64,000 bases of DNA, taken from assembly GCA_963781785.1 (NCBI GenBank), contig CAWAHD010000002.1, forward strand, positions 5,588,047-5,652,046. The letters run 5' to 3'. Of this stretch, positions 26,372 through 36,429 are shown in pieces. The translations under genes and the position numbers were made by a program. The stretch comes from CAWAHD01 sp963781785. Lineage in GTDB: Bacteria; Planctomycetota; Planctomycetia; Isosphaerales; Isosphaeraceae. Below the pieces are notes generated by a model. It did no database searches. It worked only from the letters and a program-made list of their open reading frames with translations, and had not been told where the DNA came from. Numbering within the stretch: position 1 is the first letter of the stretch; each line of letters starts with the position of its first letter.

Positions 26372-29300
26372 ATGTTCAAATTACCATTCGTGGCCCGATC
26401 GCAACCGTCGCGGCCGCAGACCCAGCCACTCAGCCCCCGGACGGCGGAAAAATCCTCCCGCTTGCGTGGCGCCACCGTGACGGACGGCCTGTGTCCCTAC
26501 TGCGCCGTCGGTTGCAGCCAGCTCCTCTATACCAAGGCCGGGCAGCTCATCGACATCGAAGGCGACCCGCGCAGCCCGATCAACGAGGGCACGCTCTGCC
26601 CCAAAGGCTCGAACGCGTTGCTCCTGGCCCTCAACCCGCATCGCATGAAGTCGGTGCTCTATCGGGCTCCCTACTCCGACAAATGGGAGACCAAGACCCT
26701 CGATTGGGCGCTCGACCAGATCGCCCAACGTGTCAAGGCGGCGCGTGACGCCGACTTCACCGTGCGCGATGAGGCAGGTCGCATGCTGAATTCGGTCAGG
26801 AACATGGGGGCGCTCGGCGGCGCGAGCCTGAACGTCGAGGACAACTACCTGATCAAGAAATTGTTGTGCGGCGGGCTCGGAGTGGTCTCGGTCGAGAACC
26901 AGGCACGAACTTGACACTCCGCCTCGGTGCCCGGTCTGGGCACCTCGCTCGGTCGCGGCGCGGCCACCAATTACATGCAAGATGTGCCCAACAGCGACTG
27001 CATCCTGTTCATGGGCTCGAACATGGCAGAGGCCCACCCCGTCGGGTTCCGCTGGCCCATGAAGGCCAAGGAACGCGGCGCCACGTTGATCCACGTCGAC
27101 CCACACTTCTCGCGGACGTCGGCGCTCTGTGACCTCTACGTCCCGATCCGGGCCGGTAGCGACATCGCGTTCCTCGGCGGCATGATCAATCACGTCCTGA
27201 CCCACGATCACTGGTTCAAGGAATACGTGCTTCACTACACCAATGCGGCGACCCTGATCCAGGAGGGCTTCCAGGACACCGAGGACCTGGGCGGCCTGTT
27301 CAGCGGCCTCGATCCAGAGACCGGCGTCTATGACCCGGTCAGCGGACACTGGGGCTACGAGGGCTCGCTCGGTGACCGCGACGGGCGGGACGGCGGCGAG
27401 GGGCGTGGTGGCGGCCCGACCGACTCGCCGGGGATCTCGCCGGAGGACCGCAAGGGGGTCCACGGCTATGCCATCGACGGCGGGACCCGGCCGCGCGACG
27501 TGTCGCGGTCGAAGTTGACATCCGAGCTCGACGGGCCGCCGCCTCGCGACCCGACCTTGCAGCATCCGCGCTGCGTCTTCCAGATCCTGAAGCGCCATTA
27601 CTCCCGGTACACGCCCGAGATGGTCTCCCAGGTGTGCGGATGCTCGCCGGAGCAGTTCACGCGCGTCGCCGAGCTGCTCTGCGCCAATTCGGGTCGCGAG
27701 CGGACGAGCGTCCTGGTCTACGCCCTGGGCTGGACCCAGCATGCCACGGGCGCGCAGATGATCCGAGCCGGGGGCATCTTGCAGCTCTTGCTCGGCAACA
27801 TCGGCCGTCCGGGTGGCGGCATCCTGGCCATGCGCGGCCATTCCAGCATCCAGGGCTCGACGGACATCGGGACCCTGTACGATGTCCTGCCCGGCTATCT
27901 GCCCCAGCCTGCGGCCGACGAGACCCATGATACGCTGGATTCCTATGTGGCGCACGACAGCATGGCCACCGGCTACTGGTCCCACTTCCGCGAGAATATC
28001 GTCAGCCTGCTCAAGGCGTGGTATGGGGACGCCGCACAGCCGGAGAATGACTTCGGGTACAACTGGCTGCCGCGCATCGAGCGCGATCACTCGCAACTGC
28101 CGACCTTCAACCGCATGGCCCGGGGCGAGCTGACAGGCTACTTCCTCTTCGGCCAGAACCCCGGCGGCGGCGGCCTGAACGCGGGGCTGCACCGCGCCGG
28201 GCTGCGCAACCTGGAATGGCTCGTCGTGGCCGACTGGTTCGAGACGGAGAGCGTCACCTTCTGGAAGAACGACCCGGGCGCACCGCCGCCGTCGGAGATC
28301 AAGACCGAGGTCTTCGTCCTGCCGGCCGCGACCAATCCGGAGTCCGACGGGACCTTGACCAACACGCAGCGGCTGCTCCAGTGGCACAAGAAGGCGATCG
28401 ACCCTCCGGGAGATTGCCGCTCCGATTCGTGGTTCGTCTACAACCTCGGCAAGCGGCTGAAGCGATTGTACGCCGGCTCGACCGATCCCAAGGATCAGCC
28501 GCTCTTGAACCTCACCTGGGACTACGACTATGACAAACCGCCGCGGCTCCCCGACGGCTCGATCAGTCGCATCGAGCACGACGTCGACGCCGAGAAAATC
28601 TTGATGGAGATGAACGGGTACAAGCTCGATGAGGTCGATCCACGCACTGGCCGGCCGCGTCTGCTCAAGGGCTTCTCGGAACTGAAGGACGACGGTACGA
28701 CGTCGTGCGGCATCTGGATCTACAGCGGAGTCTTCCCCGAGCCCGGCCGCAACCGGGCGAGCGAGCGCAAGCGATCCGACAATCCGCTCGAGCCGGACTG
28801 GGGATTCGCCTGGCCGGACAATCGCCGCGTGCTCTTCAACCGCGCCTCGGCCGATCCCGAGGGCCGGCCCTGGTCCCAGCGGAAGAAGCTCGTGTGGTGG
28901 GATGCCGACAAGCGTCTCTGGGTGGGCCTTGACCGGCCGGATTTCGAGGCCAATAAGCCCCCCGAATATCGCCCGGCGCCCGGCGCGACCGGGATGGACG
29001 CGATTGCCGGCGACAACCCGTTCATCATGAAGCCGGACGGCGTCGCCTGGCTTTTCGCCCCCACCGGCGTCAAGGACGGTCCCCTGCCGACGCACTACGA
29101 GCCCATCGAGTCGCCGGTCAGCAATCTGTTGTATCCCAATCACATGTGTACTCCGGGTGTGCGCCTCTTCCCGGGACCTCGCAATCGTCTGGTCCACACG
29201 CCCGAGACCGAGTTCCCCGTGGTGGCCACCACCTACCGACTCACCGAGCACTACCTGAGCGGTCCGATGAGCCGGTTCAATTCCTGGCTCAACGAATTGC

Positions 29301-29719
29301 AGCCGGAGATGTTCGTCGAGATGAGCCCGGAGCTGGCCGCCGAGCGCGGGATCGTTCACGGCGGCTGGGTGACGGTCAGCACGGCGCGGGGCCGCATCGA
29401 GGTGCGCGCCATGGTAACCAGGAGGATGCGACCGCTCATCGTCAGCGGACGAGTAGTCCACCAGGTCGGCCTCCCATTCCACTGGGGGTTCGCCGGACAG
29501 GTCGTCGGAGGCAATGCCAACGACCTGACCTCCCTGGTCTGCGAGCAGAACACGAGCATGCATGAGGGAAAGTCGTTCGGCTGCCAGGTCGAACCTGGTC
29601 GACGCAATGGGCGCACTTTGCGGCCGACCGTGTCATTCGTGACCTGGCCCGACCGCAAACCCATACCCAATACGCCTGCCTCGGCCCAGCCGGAAGGGAT
29701 ATTCACCCATGGGCATTAG
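26372..29719 (+). CDS. fdoG: Selenocysteine-containing formate dehydrogenase, major subunit
   Basis: Molybdenum/tungsten bis-MGD enzyme oxidising formate to CO2; 1115 aa reading UGA codon 181 (26912-26914) as selenocysteine. The context ENQART-U-HSASVPGLGTSLGRGA matches the active site of FdnG/FdoG, and HPVGFRWPMKAKERGA follows. N-terminal [4Fe-4S] ligands Cys41, Cys44, Cys48 and Cys76 (CPYCAVGC ... CPKG). No twin-arginine signal is visible, unlike E. coli FdnG, so a cytoplasmic catalytic side is possible. An insert near residues 310-385 is rich in Gly/Asp/Arg. GAGGAG lies six bases before ATG 26372. The stop overlaps the next gene by 11 bp. Confidence 0.95.
26912..26944 (+). promoter_or_regulatory. 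UGA selenocysteine codon with bacterial SECIS hairpin
   Basis: The UGA is followed after 11 bases by a perfect 7-bp stem, GGTGCCC (26926-26932) with GGGCACC (26938-26944), closing the five-base loop GGTCT. In E. coli fdhF and fdnG the SelB-binding loop also presents GGUCU at this distance. selA, selB and selC are not in the window. Confidence 0.92.
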
Positions 29720-30716
29720 AGAGCTTGAGCTGGCGGACCTGTCGCAGTCCAGCGACCCGCCTGTCAGCCCGATCGCCTCGATCATCAATCGCATCACCGG
29801 GCCGTTTCGATACGGTCATGTTGAGCCCCGGCCGTCCACCGGTTTCTACACGGATACCACGGTCTGCATCGGCTGCAAGTCGTGCGAGGTCGCCTGCAAG
29901 CAGTGGAATCAACTCGCGGCGGACGGGCTCGAATGGACCGGCAACAGCTACGATAACACAGCCGAGCTCTCGGGGACGTCGTGGCGGCATGTGAAATTCA
30001 TCGAGCAATTCGCCGCGAGCGGACGGCCCACGTGCCCCGATCCGGCCGACGCCGCGGCGACAAGCCAGGAGCTGACCCTTGACCAGTTGCTCAACCCCAC
30101 GCCGACGAGCCATGAGCTTACGATCGACCAGCTCGTGAATGGTGGTGGGGCCGGTCGCTGGCTGATGATGAGCGACGTCTGCAAGCATTGCGTGTCGGCC
30201 CCTTGCCAGCACGCGTGCCCGACGGGTGCCATCATCTATAACGAGTTCGCGAACATCTACATCCAGCGCAACATCTGCAACGGCTGCTCGTATTGCATCG
30301 CGGCCTGCCCGTTCGGGGTCATCACGCGCAGCGACTTCGACGGCCATTCACACAAATGCACGCTCTGCTACGACCGCCAGAAGGACGGCCTCGTGCCGGC
30401 CTGCGCCAAGGCCTGCCCGACGCACTCGATTCAGTTCGGACCGATCGATGAGCTGCGCGAGCGGGCACGGAACCGGGTCAAGGAGCTTCACGCACGCGGC
30501 GTCACCGGAGCGTATCTCTACGGCGACGAGCCGACCGAGACCTATAGCGAGCTCCATTCGTTCTACCTGCTCATCGACCACCCGGCCGTCTACGGACTTC
30601 CGGACGCCCCGTTCAACCCGTGGCTCCACATGTTCAGGGATTACGGCCGGACCCTCCTGAGCACGCTGGCCACGATCGCCGTGATTCTCATACTGCTATT
30701 CCTCCAGGGGGTGTGA
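29709..30716 (+). CDS. fdoH: Formate dehydrogenase iron-sulfur subunit
   Basis: 335 aa electron-transfer subunit that should hold four [4Fe-4S] clusters: CIGCKSCEVACKQWN, CKHCVSAPCQHACPTGA, CNGCSYCIAACPFGV and CTLCYDRQKDGLVPACAKACP. A C-terminal membrane helix (TLLSTLATIAVILILLFLQ) anchors it, as in FdnH. Residues ~120-145 contain a small internal duplication (ELTLDQLLN / ELTIDQLVN). Overlaps fdoG by 11 bp; stop and the next ATG are one base apart. Confidence 0.95.
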   Translation: MGIRELELADLSQSSDPPVSPIASIINRITGPFRYGHVEPRPSTGFYTDTTVCIGCKSCEVACKQWNQLAADGLEWTGNSYDNTAELSGTSWRHVKFIEQFAASGRPTCPDPADAAATSQELTLDQLLNPTPTSHELTIDQLVNGGGAGRWLMMSDVCKHCVSAPCQHACPTGAIIYNEFANIYIQRNICNGCSYCIAACPFGVITRSDFDGHSHKCTLCYDRQKDGLVPACAKACPTHSIQFGPIDELRERARNRVKELHARGVTGAYLYGDEPTETYSELHSFYLLIDHPAVYGLPDAPFNPWLHMFRDYGRTLLSTLATIAVILILLFLQGV

Positions 30717-30717
30717 C

Positions 30718-31641
30718 ATGGAGGGGAACGACCAGACACGAGCGATCGAGCCGGGCTATCTGACCCAGGACATCACCAAGGTCCCGGGCTGGCACGGGCT
30801 CGTCGCCTGGGATCTGCTCTTCAATAATCTGACGACGGGGCTCTTCCTGTTCGCCGCGGTCGGCGAACTGGCCTCGCCCGACTTGCTTGGCCCCGTGGCC
30901 AAGTTGGCATATCCCGTCGCACTGGTGTTCTTGCTCACCGACCTGCTGATGCTGGTTTCCGACCTGGGCGATCCGCTCAGGTTTCATCATATGCTCCGGG
31001 TGTTCAAGCCCACCTCGCCCATGTCCCTGGGCACATGGAGCCTGACCGTCTACTCGCTGCCCTTGACCTTGATCGTGGCGATCGAAGCGGCGCAAGTACT
31101 CCACCTACTGCCGACCGAATCGACGGCGCTGGAATGGGCTCGCAAGTCGCTGGTGGTCGTTGGTCTCCTGCCGGCGTTCGGCTCCGTCGCCTACAAGGGA
31201 GTGCTCTTCAGCACATCCTCGCAACCGGGCTGGAAGGATGCGCGCTGGCTGGGCGGTTGGATGGCGAATTCCGCACTCATGCTGGGCTGCGCGGAGCTGC
31301 TCGCCGTGTCGATTCTGACCGGGCACGTGCAGGCCGCCGCCGCTCTTTGCACCGTCGCCGCGGTGCTCGTCGTACTCAACCTGATCCCGACCGGTTTCGT
31401 CTTCCTGGAAATTCGCGAGACCCTCGCGCGAATCTACAGCGACGAGCACATTTACCGTGCGCTCTTGCTCTCCGTCGTCGGAGGTACGCTGGTACCGGTG
31501 GTCCTCCTGCTCGCCGGAGATGGTGCTCCGTGGCGCCTGGGCGCGGTGTTGCTCATCGTGCTCGGTGGCTTCGCTGTTCGTTCGCTGTTTCTCAAGATAC
31601 CGCACGCTTCTCACGAGAGTCGATCAAGAGACAGGGCCTGA
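30718..31641 (+). CDS. nrfD: NrfD/PsrC-type membrane subunit (quinone-reactive anchor)
   Basis: 307 aa, about eight membrane helices. N-terminal TKVPGWHGLVAWDLLFNNLTTGLFLF and LVSDLGDPLRFHHMLRVFKP are typical of the NrfD family, which passes electrons from an Fe-S subunit to or from the quinone pool. It replaces the cytochrome b FdnI of the E. coli enzyme, so no haem is expected. Directly follows the Fe-S subunit. Confidence 0.9.
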   Translation: MEGNDQTRAIEPGYLTQDITKVPGWHGLVAWDLLFNNLTTGLFLFAAVGELASPDLLGPVAKLAYPVALVFLLTDLLMLVSDLGDPLRFHHMLRVFKPTSPMSLGTWSLTVYSLPLTLIVAIEAAQVLHLLPTESTALEWARKSLVVVGLLPAFGSVAYKGVLFSTSSQPGWKDARWLGGWMANSALMLGCAELLAVSILTGHVQAAAALCTVAAVLVVLNLIPTGFVFLEIRETLARIYSDEHIYRALLLSVVGGTLVPVVLLLAGDGAPWRLGAVLLIVLGGFAVRSLFLKIPHASHESRSRDRA

Positions 31642-31747
31642 TCCCGGATGGGGAATCTCAAATCGGGAATCCTTATCCTTTTCGTGGCCGCGACACCTAC
31701 AAGGGTCGGATGATGCAACGCGGATGGATCGATGGGGAGGGCACGTC

Positions 31748-33071
31748 ATGACCGATGCAGTGCTATGGCATCGCATCCAGTTTGTTTTCACGATCAATTA
31801 TCACTATCTGTTCCCCCAGTTGACGATGGGGCTGGCCCTGCTCATCGTGGTGTTCAAGTCGCTTGCCCTGTGGCTCCGCGATGAGTCGTACAACGAAGTC
31901 GCCCGCTTCTGGGGGCGGATCTTCGCCCTCAACTTCGCCATGGGCGTGGTGACCGGAATCCCGATGGAATTCCAGTTCGGCACCAACTGGTCGACGTTCT
32001 CCCGCTTCTCGGGCGCGGTCGTCGGCCAGGCCCTGGCGATCGAGGGTCTTTTCGCGTTCTTCCTCGAGTCGGCGTTTCTGGGACTGTTCCTCTTCGGCGA
32101 GAAGCGGCTCGGACCGAGGGGACATCTGGCGGCAGCCGCCGCGCTGGCCTTGGGCTCGTGGCTGTCGGGCTACTTCATCATCGTCGCCAACGCGTTCATG
32201 CAGCACCCGGTCGGCTACCGGCTGGGCGAGGACGGGGTATTACATCTTGAGAGTTTCCGGGCGTACATCTTCAACCCGTGGGCGCTCTGGCAATACGCCC
32301 ACAACATGCTGGCCTCGCTCGTCACGGCGTCGTTCGTCGTTGCTGCGGTGGGGGCTTACTGGTCGCTCCTGAGCCAGCACACCCGGCATGCCGGGATCTG
32401 CCTGCGCGTGGGGGTCATCTCGGGTTTGGTCTCCAGCCAGCTCGTCGCGTTCCCGGCCGGCGACGGCGCCGGCAAGATGGTGGCGAGGCACCAGCCGGTA
32501 ACGCTCGCCGCAATGGAGGGGCTGTTCGAAGGGGGGCCGTACGCCGAGCTTGCCATCATCGGACAGCCGAACGTAGCCGCGCAAGCTGGAGAACCCGATC
32601 GTCGTGCCCTGGATCCTGAGCTTCCTGTGCTACGGGTCCTTTGGAAGCACGGTGCACGGGCTCAACGACTTTCCGCAGGACCAGTGGCCGGACAACGTGG
32701 AGCTACTCTACTACAGCTACCACATCATGGCCGGGCTCGGGACGCTCTTCATCCTGACGATGGGAGTCGCGGCGTTCCTCCTGTGGCGGGGACGGCTGGC
32801 GACCGCGCGCCCCGTGCTCTGGGTGCTGATGCTGGCGTTCCCGTTCCCCTACATCGCGACGACCGCCGGCTGGTGGACCGCCGAGCTGGGACGCCAGCCG
32901 TGGGTCATCCATGGCCTGATGCGCACGGCAGACGCTCACTCAAAACTGGTCAACCCGGGTGATGTTGTCTTCACCGTGCTGGGCTTCGCCGGCCTTTACT
33001 TGCTGCTCGGCATGCTTTTCGTCATCCAGGTCCTCAAAGAGATCAACCGCGGCCCGACCGCGTCGCATTAG
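31748..33071 (+). CDS. cydA: Cytochrome bd-type quinol oxidase subunit I (frameshifted)
   Basis: Oxidises quinol and reduces O2. From ATG 31748 (MTDAVLWHRIQFVFTINYHY, with the conserved His near residue 8) the frame runs through GDGAGKMVARHQPVTLAAME, the quinol-loop with Lys and Glu, to IIGQPNVA, where it breaks near 32590. The other frame resumes at RKLENPIVVPWILSFLCYGS and runs to a normal end (FVIQVLKEINRG). Corrected length ~440 aa; the short quinol loop is like CioA-type oxidases. One extra or two missing bases explain the shift. Confidence 0.9.
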
Positions 33072-33081
33072 GACATCGAAC

Positions 33082-34152
33082 ATGGAAGCAGCCTGGTTCG
33101 TGATCGTCTCGGGTATGCTCGCAGCCTACGCGGTGCTCGACGGCTTCGACTTTGGGGTCGGCGCCATTCACCGCATCGTCGCCCGCACCGATGAGGAGCG
33201 ACGGACCGTGCTGGCGGCGATCGGCCCGATCTGGGACGGCAACGAGGTCTGGCTGATCGCGGCAGGCGGCATGTTGTTCATGGCCTTCCCGAGCGTCTAT
33301 GCCGCGGCGTTTAGCGGTTTCTATATGGCCTTGATGGTCGTCCTCTGGCTGCTGATCCTGCGTGGCGTGGCGATCGAGCTCCGCTCGCACGAGGACCACC
33401 TCCTGTGGCGTGAATTCTGGGACACTGTTTTCTCGCTCGCATCGGCGCTACTCGCCGTGGTGTTCGGCACGTCGCTCGGCAACCTGATTCGCGGAGTTCC
33501 GCTTGGGAAAGAAGGCCTCCGGGGCATGCCGCTGTTTACGAACTTCCTCATCGGCCGCGACCCAGGAATCCTCGACTGGTACACCGCGCTCGTCGGCCTG
33601 TTCACACTTGCGGCCCTGGCAGTCCACGGCGCCCTGTATCTCGCGTGGAGGACCACGGGCCCCGTGCGGGAGCGTAGCCTGGCCTTCGCACGTGAGGCGT
33701 GGAAGGCAGCGCTTGTCCTGTGGCTCGCCGCCACGGCCGCCACCCTGTGGGTGCAGCCGGAGGTCGTAAGAAGCCTCGCTTCTCGTCCCTGGGCGCTCCC
33801 GTTCGTCGCCGTCGCGATCGCCGGGGCCTGGGGGGCATTCTGGTTTCCCAGGCGCGGCCGGGAGCTCGCGGCGTTCCTCTCCTCGTCCGCGTTCCTGTTC
33901 GGGATGCTGGCCGCGACACTCGCGGGCCAATACCCGTTCTGGCTGCGGTCGACCCTCGACCCGTCCTACAGCCTCACCGCCTTGAACTCGGCCTCCGACC
34001 ACTACGGGCTGCGCGTGGCGCTGACCTGGTGGCCCGTCGGGATCGCGCTGGTCGCCGTCTATTTCACCTTTCTGTTTCGCTGGATGCGGGGAAAGGTCGG
34101 CGTGGAATCCGGGCCGTCGTACGGGTCGGCCGTCGCCGACGGACGCGAATAG
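33082..34152 (+). CDS. cydB: Cytochrome bd-type quinol oxidase subunit II
   Basis: 356 aa, about eight membrane helices. Starts MEAAWFVIVSGMLAAYAVLD with DGFDFGVGAIHRIV, then IGPIWDGNEVWLIAAGGMLF, both diagnostic of CydB. It follows cydA by 10 bp. No cydX or cydCD is seen. The 262 bp downstream contain no recognised gene. Confidence 0.96.
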   Translation: MEAAWFVIVSGMLAAYAVLDGFDFGVGAIHRIVARTDEERRTVLAAIGPIWDGNEVWLIAAGGMLFMAFPSVYAAAFSGFYMALMVVLWLLILRGVAIELRSHEDHLLWREFWDTVFSLASALLAVVFGTSLGNLIRGVPLGKEGLRGMPLFTNFLIGRDPGILDWYTALVGLFTLAALAVHGALYLAWRTTGPVRERSLAFAREAWKAALVLWLAATAATLWVQPEVVRSLASRPWALPFVAVAIAGAWGAFWFPRRGRELAAFLSSSAFLFGMLAATLAGQYPFWLRSTLDPSYSLTALNSASDHYGLRVALTWWPVGIALVAVYFTFLFRWMRGKVGVESGPSYGSAVADGRE

Positions 34153-34414
34153 ACAGCGACCTCTCGTGGTAAGTGATTTCTCAAGCGAGCCGCCGCGCGA
34201 GCGGCGACTGAATGCACTTTGCGTGTTTCCGGAGCGCGCGATCGAGGCAATGTTCGCCGAGGGTCTCCGGGCACCCGAAGGGTCGCCGCCGAAAGGCCTG
34301 ACCGAAGTCTGCGCCATCGGCGGCGCCTTTCGAAGCAGCGTGGTGACCTACCCTGTTGGAGCAGTTCGCGCATTGTGAACCGCGTGACGGACAAACGGCA
34401 ACGAGGCATCACCC

Positions 34415-36037
34415 ATGAGCACACGTGCAAATCATTCGTATTTCAGGCCCGTTCTCGCAGGGGTCGCGACAATATTATTGGGTTGGGCGAGTTTCGTCTG
34501 CGCCGATGACGTTCGTGCTCCGGTCAAGGCGGACAATCTGGCCGCAGTGCTTGCCTCGATGCGTCAGGCGCTGGGCCGCCCTGTGCCGACGGGCCGGACA
34601 GCGGAGCTCATCATCAAGGGCACGGTCGACCGAGCGGGGTCGACATCCGACTTTTCCGTGCGGTTCGCTCCTGGGGGGATGTTCCTCGAAACGCTCGCAG
34701 GCCCGTTGCCGGGCCAGCTCGGGTTTAACGGCAAGGTATGCTGGTCGACCGACTTCAGCGGAATGCCCGAGCAACTCGAGCTCCATGACCTGGATCGCAA
34801 CCGGCTCTGGATCGGGACGCGGACCGGTCAATGGCTTTCGATCTCCGACTCTGGGACCACCGTCGCGCTGGCCAAGACGAAACGCCCGCACGACGAGGTT
34901 GTCCTCGACGTCAAGCAAGGTCGCTTCAAGGCGAAGGCCCACGTGTCGCGCGATACGTGGCTCCTCACGTCTCTGGAATCCTCAGGCGTCGAGGGGCCCG
35001 AGATATGGACCTACGCCGATCACCGCCGATGGGGCGGGCTGAACCTACCGGGGACGGTAACCCAAAAGCAGGCGGGCCAGACGGAAGTTTATCACGTGAT
35101 CTCGATCGGCCCCGCGCCTGCGCCGGCGGCGGGTGTTTACGACCAGGTCACGACCAGGCCGGATGACAGTCGGTTCGACCGCAATGCGCCTCCGGATGTC
35201 CCGCTCAAGCGCGCGATGACCGGCCACGTCCTGGTGCGACCGAGGGTCAACGGCCGCGACATCGGCGCGTTCATCTTCGATACCGGCGCGGGGGGAAGTG
35301 TTCTCGACCCGACGGTTTTGGGCAAGCTCGACTTGAAGCCGCTGGGGACTGCGGCCGTCACGAGCGTTCTCGGCAACGAACCGAGCTCGATCGTACAGGC
35401 AACCTCGATCGAAATCGGGCCGATGAAAGTTGCGAAGCCCTTTTTCGTGACGATGGAGCTCGGCTTCGTACGTGAGGGCATGAAGGAAGACGTGTTCGGA
35501 ATCATCGGCCACGACCTCCTGAGCCGGTGCGTGGCCGAGATCACCCTGGCCGACGACTCAATCAAGTTATTCGACCCGAAAACATACCGTCTCGGAACGG
35601 GGTCCTGGCAGCCGCTCCGATTCAATCAGTCGGTGCCGGTCATCGCGGGCACTTTTGAGAGCAACCGGAAGGGACTGTTCCGCATCGACATGGGAGCGGG
35701 CGGCCCAGGTGGCTTTGGCAACGTCGTGTTCCACGCGCCCACCGTCAATGATCGTCATCTCCTCAAGAGGCGGAACGTCACCCGTATGAAGATGGGGCAG
35801 AATGACGTCGCGATGGGTGCGGTTGACTGGTTCGAGGTCGGTGGCCACCGGTTCGATCACCCCAACGTGGTGTTCGCGCTCAGCCGGCAGGGCCCCTTGG
35901 CCGACGAATACCTGGAGGGCAACATCGGCGTTGACTTCCTCAAGCCGTTCCGCCTGGTCCTGGATTACCAGAACCGGCGCGTTGCCTTTGTCCCGCGCGG
36001 ATCCGTTCGGGGGAAAAATCGATCGCGCACTCCGTAG
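34415..36037 (+). CDS. Secreted retropepsin-like aspartic protease family protein
   Basis: 540 aa with an N-terminal signal (ATILLGWASFVCADD). The first ~250 residues are a beta-rich domain of unknown role. The aspartyl-protease-like part has FIFDTGAGGSVLD near residue 287, with the later IGHDLLSR, and a second half with FRIDMGAGGPGG near residue 425 and GNIGVDFLKPFRLVLDYQNR. Each half keeps the D-(T/M)-G core, so it is a two-lobed or tandem pepsin-like fold. Probably periplasmic or exported; substrate unknown. Confidence 0.75.
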   Translation: MSTRANHSYFRPVLAGVATILLGWASFVCADDVRAPVKADNLAAVLASMRQALGRPVPTGRTAELIIKGTVDRAGSTSDFSVRFAPGGMFLETLAGPLPGQLGFNGKVCWSTDFSGMPEQLELHDLDRNRLWIGTRTGQWLSISDSGTTVALAKTKRPHDEVVLDVKQGRFKAKAHVSRDTWLLTSLESSGVEGPEIWTYADHRRWGGLNLPGTVTQKQAGQTEVYHVISIGPAPAPAAGVYDQVTTRPDDSRFDRNAPPDVPLKRAMTGHVLVRPRVNGRDIGAFIFDTGAGGSVLDPTVLGKLDLKPLGTAAVTSVLGNEPSSIVQATSIEIGPMKVAKPFFVTMELGFVREGMKEDVFGIIGHDLLSRCVAEITLADDSIKLFDPKTYRLGTGSWQPLRFNQSVPVIAGTFESNRKGLFRIDMGAGGPGGFGNVVFHAPTVNDRHLLKRRNVTRMKMGQNDVAMGAVDWFEVGGHRFDHPNVVFALSRQGPLADEYLEGNIGVDFLKPFRLVLDYQNRRVAFVPRGSVRGKNRSRTP

Positions 36038-36429
36038 GTCAGGCTTCATCCAGGCTCGGGAACTAAGCCCAGCGCGAGCACGCACAGGCTCTCCGGACTC
36101 GGGCAGGCACCCTGGCGGGCATGGGCCTCGGTGTGAAGTCGGCCTACAGCACCCACGAGCATCGGAAAGAGCTTGAACTGATTTTCGAGAACCGCACGAG
36201 TTACAATGAAGGGCACACTCGGCCAGCGACGACTCTTGGCGCGATCACGCTTCAGGAGCGTCAGCACGAAGGGTCGCAGCGAGCTCAGGTTGTTGCCCAA
36301 GACCGGCGCGCGGGTGCGGCTGTCGTCGTCACGGAAGTTCACGTCCGGGAGAAGTGCGTGTTGAAGGCCATAGGGAACGACAGGTCGCCAATTTCGAGCG
36401 GTTCGCCGCCGAGAGCAGCGAGCTCATTC
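36038..36429. other. No gene recognised before the GH9 gene
   Basis: The GH9 reading frame stays open back to 36121, but this part has no domain similarity and precedes a good signal peptide, so I treat it as noncoding. The minus strand is also open here without recognisable content. Confidence 0.4.

Noticed and set aside
26381..29563. A 1060-codon open frame on the minus strand
   Set aside because: It is antisense to the formate dehydrogenase gene, has no family motifs, and reflects high GC third positions.
36121..36429. A 100-residue N-terminal extension of the GH9 protein
   Set aside because: It has no similarity and precedes a good signal peptide at ATG 36430.
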